Assembly (NCBI RefSeq): GCF_963675165.1
Contig: NC_087378.1
Location: 5,761,205-5,825,204 of the forward strand
Length of the DNA stretch: 64,000 nt
Direction: 5' to 3'
Source of the DNA: Halichondria panicea
Taxonomy: Eukaryota; Porifera; Demospongiae; Suberitida; Halichondriidae
Below, one piece after another: positions 59,420 to 64,000 of this stretch. Both the position numbers and the translations under genes were made by a program. The notes under the pieces are model-generated. The model had not been told where the DNA came from. It did no database searches and saw nothing but the letters and a program-made list of their open reading frames with translations. Every line of letters begins with the position of its first letter. Within the stretch, counting starts at the first letter, position 1.

Positions 59420-60665
59420 CATAGATACTGTACACTCCGTGGATGTGAAACACTTCCGCCCACTACTGAAACACTCATTGCAACGGATGACACGGACCCA
59501 GTATCCGAAATTCCCTATAGTATACGGAATCTACTGCATGGATACAATAATAACAGAACTACGTGTGAGTGATAGGATAACTGAAGCTCCCAGTCCAAGT
59601 TCTTCCAGTGCTAACTGATTCTCTGCGCAGGGAGAGCCAAGAGAGATGTTCATGAATGAAAGTGGAAATGCAGAAATCATATTGGAACCTGATCTAGCTA
59701 CATGTACACTGCTGACTTAATTTTTGTGATGACATTGTATATATAGCACAGCATGTATGCACACAGAATATTATATAGGCAGGCATCCATGCACGAAGAT
59801 AGACTTAGTAATAGACAACTAAATGGACAACTAAAACTGATTTAAAGTTGAAGGAGGATTCTTCTTCGTCTTATCGCTACTTGTGCTCGTACACTTGTTT
59901 GTTAGTCTTGCATCAGGGAATAATTATGCTCCTTTCCGCTTCCTTTGGTGATAGAGCATTACCTAAATTAAAAAAGTATGTTAGTAATAATAATTTACTC
60001 AGGCCGCTGTTGTACGATCATGTATGCATTATCATCATACAGTACATTTGTATGAGTAAACATGTTCACCACAAAAAGACACGCTTTCCTGAAATAACAA
60101 AACATTTACTGAGGGTCAAAATAGATTCTCCTGGTATAAGGACATCTATATTATTGAATGACCACATCATTTAAGTGATGGAGCTTTTTGTTGGCAAGAT
60201 CGCCTAACCACAAGATAGGTACTGTTGAACACCTATTTTTGACCTATCATTCAGTTTACTGCTAGCCTTATACATTTCCTTAAGTGCTGAACACATTCTC
60301 CCAGTACTTCACTTCATAGACTAACAGGAAAGCAAAGCGAAATGTTCCAACCATAAACCCAACCAAAGATCGCCTAACCACAAACTTGTCACCTAGTAAG
60401 TTACAGACAAAAATGAGCTCCAAAAGGCTATCCACTAATAATGTAGGCTCAATATACATGCTCTATGATAGACTTACCTCCCACCTACGAGTACAGCAAG
60501 CCTTCTCCTCAACTGAAGCCACAAGTGCGCAGCTGTGCAAGAAAAACAACACTAAAAGTGTCCATTTCTGCAGCTGGGTGCCGTTGCAGTGAGTGAACAC
60601 GAATACTCCGTAATCTACCCGTATACTACCTACGTTTCACATCCACGGAGTGTACAGTATCTATG
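59420..60665. mobile_element. 1.25-kb element inserted in duplicated exon 9
   Basis: Inverted ends are CATAGATACTGTACACTCCG (59,420) and CGGAGTGTACAGTATCTATG (to 60,665), extending through GTGGATGTGAAAC for about 32 bp. ATGAAAG is duplicated at 59,413-59,419 and 60,666-60,672 (7 bp). Joining the flanks restores the order seen in the original exon, so the boundaries are secure. Interior open frames (e.g. 59,848-60,174) are unrecognised. The superfamily is unassigned. Confidence 0.85.
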
Positions 60666-60867
60666 ATGAAAGCAATCAGAAAAACTTGTATCTCTCGGAT
60701 GCTACTGGCGTATTTTTCTCTCTCTCCCTGCCTGATCTGGTTTTGGAGAATGGAATATATGATTTGGAATTGGTACGTAGGCATAGTGTTGCATGTACTG
60801 CATTACCATGAATAATGTGAGAGAATTGTAGTCTAAAACTGCACACCTCTGCAGGCAGGTATTTCTG

Positions 60868-61630
60868 TAGCCTCGTTCCCAGGCCTTACTTTTTCTTGCT
60901 GTTGTCACTGTTCATCCATAAACATAAGAAAGACATAGTGAGGCAGCAAAGAAAGAAATGGGCGTACAGTTAAGAAAACGTAAGGCCTGGTTTGGGAAAT
61001 CGCGTGATCCACAAGGATTTTTATGAACGTGGGCGATATGTAGCCCACAATCGTGACGTAAGGTATTCTCCCACGCATTCCGAGTAAGACTGTACTGTAC
61101 TGCACTGAGACAACCACCAAGCTGTGCTGCAAGTCAGATCAGAGAACCAACGTGGCCAGCTCTGGTGGCAGTAGCTACCTGCTATATGATAATGATGACT
61201 AAGCTATTCTACTATAGCATGTAGAAAGACACAAGAAAAGGTAATAGTGATAGAATCTAAACACACAATCTAGACTAGTAGATCATCTAGCTAAGCCTAA
61301 GGTATAGCTAGCTATAGTGCTTGCAAACTTCCAGTTCCAAGTCCATGTCCAGCTTGCTGCAGGCAAAGTTTTACTAGTCGTAGACCTCTGCGTGGGCAGT
61401 CCAACATCTCTAGCTCAGTATGCCCACGCTCATTTTCACCCTTCTACCACCCTTCTACCCTCACGCGACTTCCCGATACAGGCTCTCCTTTTTCCTAACT
61501 TTACGTCTATTTCTTTTTTTATTCCTCCAATTAATACCGTATTTTATCTCATTGAACGAATAATACAGTATTTTATCTTATTGAACGATTGTGATAAAGA
61601 ACAGAAAAAGGAGAGCCTGTGTAGAGGCTA
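60868..61630. mobile_element. TAGCCTCG-family element in duplicated intron 9, 9-bp TSD
   Basis: It begins TAGCCTCGTTCCCAGGCCTT and ends GTGTAGAGGCTA, flanked by GTATTTCTG (60,859-60,867 and 61,631-61,639). It is absent from the matching place in the original intron (54,846-54,854), so it inserted after the duplication. It is an inverted relative of 48,438-49,246. Confidence 0.83.
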
Positions 61631-62704
61631 GTATTTCTGTATAAGATATTGCATGCTTTTAATTCTCTCACAGATTCAGGGACTGAATGGCACCCTAATA
61701 GCCAACCAGTATGTGAGGGCAGATCCCAGTCAACTGGCAGATACCAAACGCACACTGATCACTCTGGACAATGGCGGTAACTGGGAACTAGTCACTTCAC
61801 CGGACAGGTACCAGAATGGCACCACTGTCAACTGTAACCCTCCCGAGTGCTCCCTGCACCTGCACATGAGCACTACAGAGTATGCCAGACTGGGAGTCTT
61901 CTCTCTGGTAAGCAAACTCTATCAGTGTGATTTCTAGATATAATTATGCTCTCTTTTGGCACAGGACTCAGCACCCGGACTCATCATAGCCCATGGGACA
62001 ATTGGGAACCAGTTGTCTGATGATCCAGACCTGTACCTGTCTCGAGATGGAGGTGTAACGTGGGAGCAGACTTTGGTGGGAAGTTGGGGGGTCAACGTAG
62101 CCGACCACGGTGGACTGATAGTGGCAGCCAGGGACTACCATCAGCAGTCTTCCACTGACATCATGTACACGTGTAATGAGGGACAGAGTTGGCAAGACTT
62201 CACATTCTCCTCGCAGCCTATGACAGTTTTCGGTGTCATCACTGAGCCTGGGGAATAGACCACAACTGTCAGGTATAATTATAGTTAGTGTGTGTTCTTT
62301 GTTTTATTATGTATGATTAACTTTCTGGTGTTGTTTGAGGGGTGGGGCGATTGCAAAAAATGTTGTTAGAAAGCTGTAACATAATAATTATGCAATACCT
62401 TGACAGCTGTGCATGTGCTCTCTCACTGCAGTCTGTATGGCATAAAGACATCCGTCTCCCCACGTGTATGGGACGTTGTGACGGTCAACTTCACGGCTAG
62501 TTTTGAGAGAACCTGCATCGCAACTGATTTCTACATCTGGCAACCTTGGGACGATCGCACAGACACTGACTGTATCCTTGGTGCTGATGTCAGCATTGAG
62601 AGACGGCTGCCCAACACCTGCTGTTTGATTGGCACAGGCTATGTGAGGACAGTACTGGTGACCACGTGTGCATGTACTGAGGAAGACTATGACTGGTAAG
62701 TCCC

Positions 62705-63846
62705 TAGCCTCCTTCACACAGGCCTTGGATTGACCTTCTACTGACTGCTTGCGCATGGGCTCAATCATTATGCCTCGGTGTGCATGTGCAAGCAAGGTAC
62801 CGTATAGCGCGAAATTTTCGAGGGGCTTAATTTTTGCGGATTTCGTGGCTTAGAATTCTACACGAAAATTAAGTCCACGAAAATGTTTCTTTATAATTAG
62901 AATTACCTGCTATAACATGCAAAGATCTAAAGGCGTGGCTTCCGGTAAGCAGTCATTCTGCGAACATTGGGCAACGAAATGCTTTTAGAGGCCAATCCAC
63001 AAAATATGAGTGCCTCGAAAATTCGCGCTATACGGTATACAGTAGTGTGTTTGTGTGTGTGTGTGTCTGTCTGTCTGTCTGTCAGTGTAGATTGCTACAG
63101 CTGCTCAAGGATCAATAAAGTTTAACTAAGCGTTTCTATAGGCTTTTAGTCATGTTTTCTTGAATTTTAATTTGTGGATTTGTTAGATATGCTTCGTTCT
63201 CGAGTTCTTACTTGGAATGCCATAGCAGCCTTTTCAGAAGAGTGCGTAGAAAAATTTGTTAGTGTTCTACTCTACTTAGTAGTTAGCTCTACACTAGAAC
63301 ACTAGCTATTGATAGCTGGAAGAGTGAGAAGAGAAAAAGGCCCTGCATGCTGATGCAGCCATTAATTTTAGACTTAACTTTTGGCATCCATCGTTTTCAC
63401 AATCATGGTTGATCATTACCCACTCTTTCAGTTCCTTGTGATTCTGCCTGCAAGCAAAAATTAATAAAAATGTTCAACATCATGTTATGTAGCTTTGGCA
63501 CCAGCACCCGCGGTGCTTCATTGTGGGTAAAATTTCACCTTAGTATTAGATGAGCGTGACCTGTCCTTGTAGTGTCCTGTTTCACCCCGTTTAGGCAATT
63601 TTCATCCACACTGTTGCAGGCTGTGAGTCTTTTGCTAGCATAGCAGACTATTGGTAGCTATCAGAATGCTATCATAGAAACCTTCTATAGAACTTTCTAT
63701 ATACTTCCTTCAATCCACTTCCATTCGTTGTGACGTCATTGTTTTACTGAGCATACACGTTGTTATCCCTGGCTAATGGTTAGCGTATGCGCAAGCAATT
63801 GATGCCAGGCCCACTCTCAGAGGAAGTGCGGCTTGGATTGAGGCTA
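62705..63846. mobile_element. duplicate of the intron-12 TAGCCTC element
   Basis: Same ends, same GTAAGTCCC target duplication (62,696-62,704 and 63,847-63,855) and same nested MITE (62,800-63,035) as 55,905-57,039. It was carried over by the duplication rather than inserted independently. Differences include a longer GTGTGTGTGTCTGTCTGTCT tract. Confidence 0.83.
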
Positions 63847-64000
63847 GTAAGTCCCATGCTTTTTGTGCTTACCTGCTACTGTACCACTTGTTTGTGCTTC
63901 TCATGCAGTGACTATGGATTCAAACACTCTGATGGATTTGTTGGCCCATGTATTCGTGATCATGATGTTGCATTGGATGACCCCTGCTTGACTGACGGTG

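Larger units (their letters stand above)
59337..64000 (+). pseudogene. partial sortilin duplicate (exons 9-13), truncated by window
   Basis: Similarity to the sortilin gene starts in intron 8 (TTAATGTGAATGTGTTTT, compare 54,566) and continues in order through exon 9 (59,360-60,768, interrupted), exon 10 (61,674-61,907), exon 11 (61,965-62,272), exon 12 (62,432-62,695) and part of exon 13 (63,909 to the window end), with introns. Exons 10-12 are nearly identical to the original. Lesions: a single-base loss in exon 9 (GACGGCTAC for GACGAGCTAC), a 1.2-kb element in exon 9, and TAC to TAG in exon 11 (62,256-62,258, after ITEPGE). No exons 1-8 precede it, so it lacks a signal peptide. The far end is outside the window. 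Confidence 0.85.

Noticed and set aside
1-64000. tRNA, rRNA, CRISPR, bacterial operons, riboswitches
   Set aside because: None seen. CRISPR-like or operon features are not expected, since gene structure is clearly eukaryotic with many introns.

Overview
This window is eukaryotic, from an early-branching animal and most probably a demosponge; I infer the group and do not recognise the exact locus. Three things point there: two intron-rich genes with purely animal domain architecture, a retroelement open reading frame carrying a 2A-like ribosome-skipping motif (known from sponge and other invertebrate retrotransposons), and a very dense load of small inverted-repeat DNA transposons in AT-rich DNA.

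Two host genes can be modelled exon by exon. On the minus strand (44,608 down to 31,333) a cysteine cathepsin of the cathepsin X/Z type is encoded by 12 exons. It appears to hold two complete peptidase domains in tandem, a 'two-headed' cathepsin of 571 residues. On the plus strand (46,930-58,524) a 15-exon gene encodes an 841-residue sortilin-type VPS10 sorting receptor with signal peptide, furin site, Asp-box propeller, cysteine module, mucin-like stalk, transmembrane helix and dileucine tail. The two genes are divergent. A 2,081-bp transposon now sits between them; without it the start codons would be about 231 bp apart, which suggests a shared promoter for a lysosomal protease and a lysosomal sorting receptor. 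Downstream, 59.3-64.0 kb is a second, decayed copy of sortilin exons 9-13 that runs off the window.

The left 30 kb is almost entirely dead or non-autonomous mobile DNA: a decayed transposase (1.9-3.7 kb), piggyBac-like elements (4.3-5.1 kb and a three-in-a-row array at 10.8-13.75 kb), a complete hAT-type element with 5-bp target duplications (5,775-8,015), two inverted copies of a Crypton-like tyrosine-recombinase element (8.1-9.5 and 20.6-21.2 kb), the 2A-bearing retroelement fragment (9.8-10.0 kb), an integrase fragment (16.4-16.9 kb), retroelement gag/RT debris (21.7-23.8 kb) and a Ty3/gypsy-type pol remnant (28.1-29.5 kb).

Within the introns several MITE families can be defined by their ends: a TAGYCTCG family with 9-bp target duplications, a set of TA-duplicating families that mostly begin CCGTA, TTAA-duplicating piggyBac-like elements, and CAG...CTG elements with 5-bp duplications. 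Many non-coding and transposon sequences also carry exact two-copy tandem duplications of 10-18 bp. I saw no tRNA, rRNA or CRISPR. Coordinates were read by eye from splice signals and repeats; no alignment or search was run.
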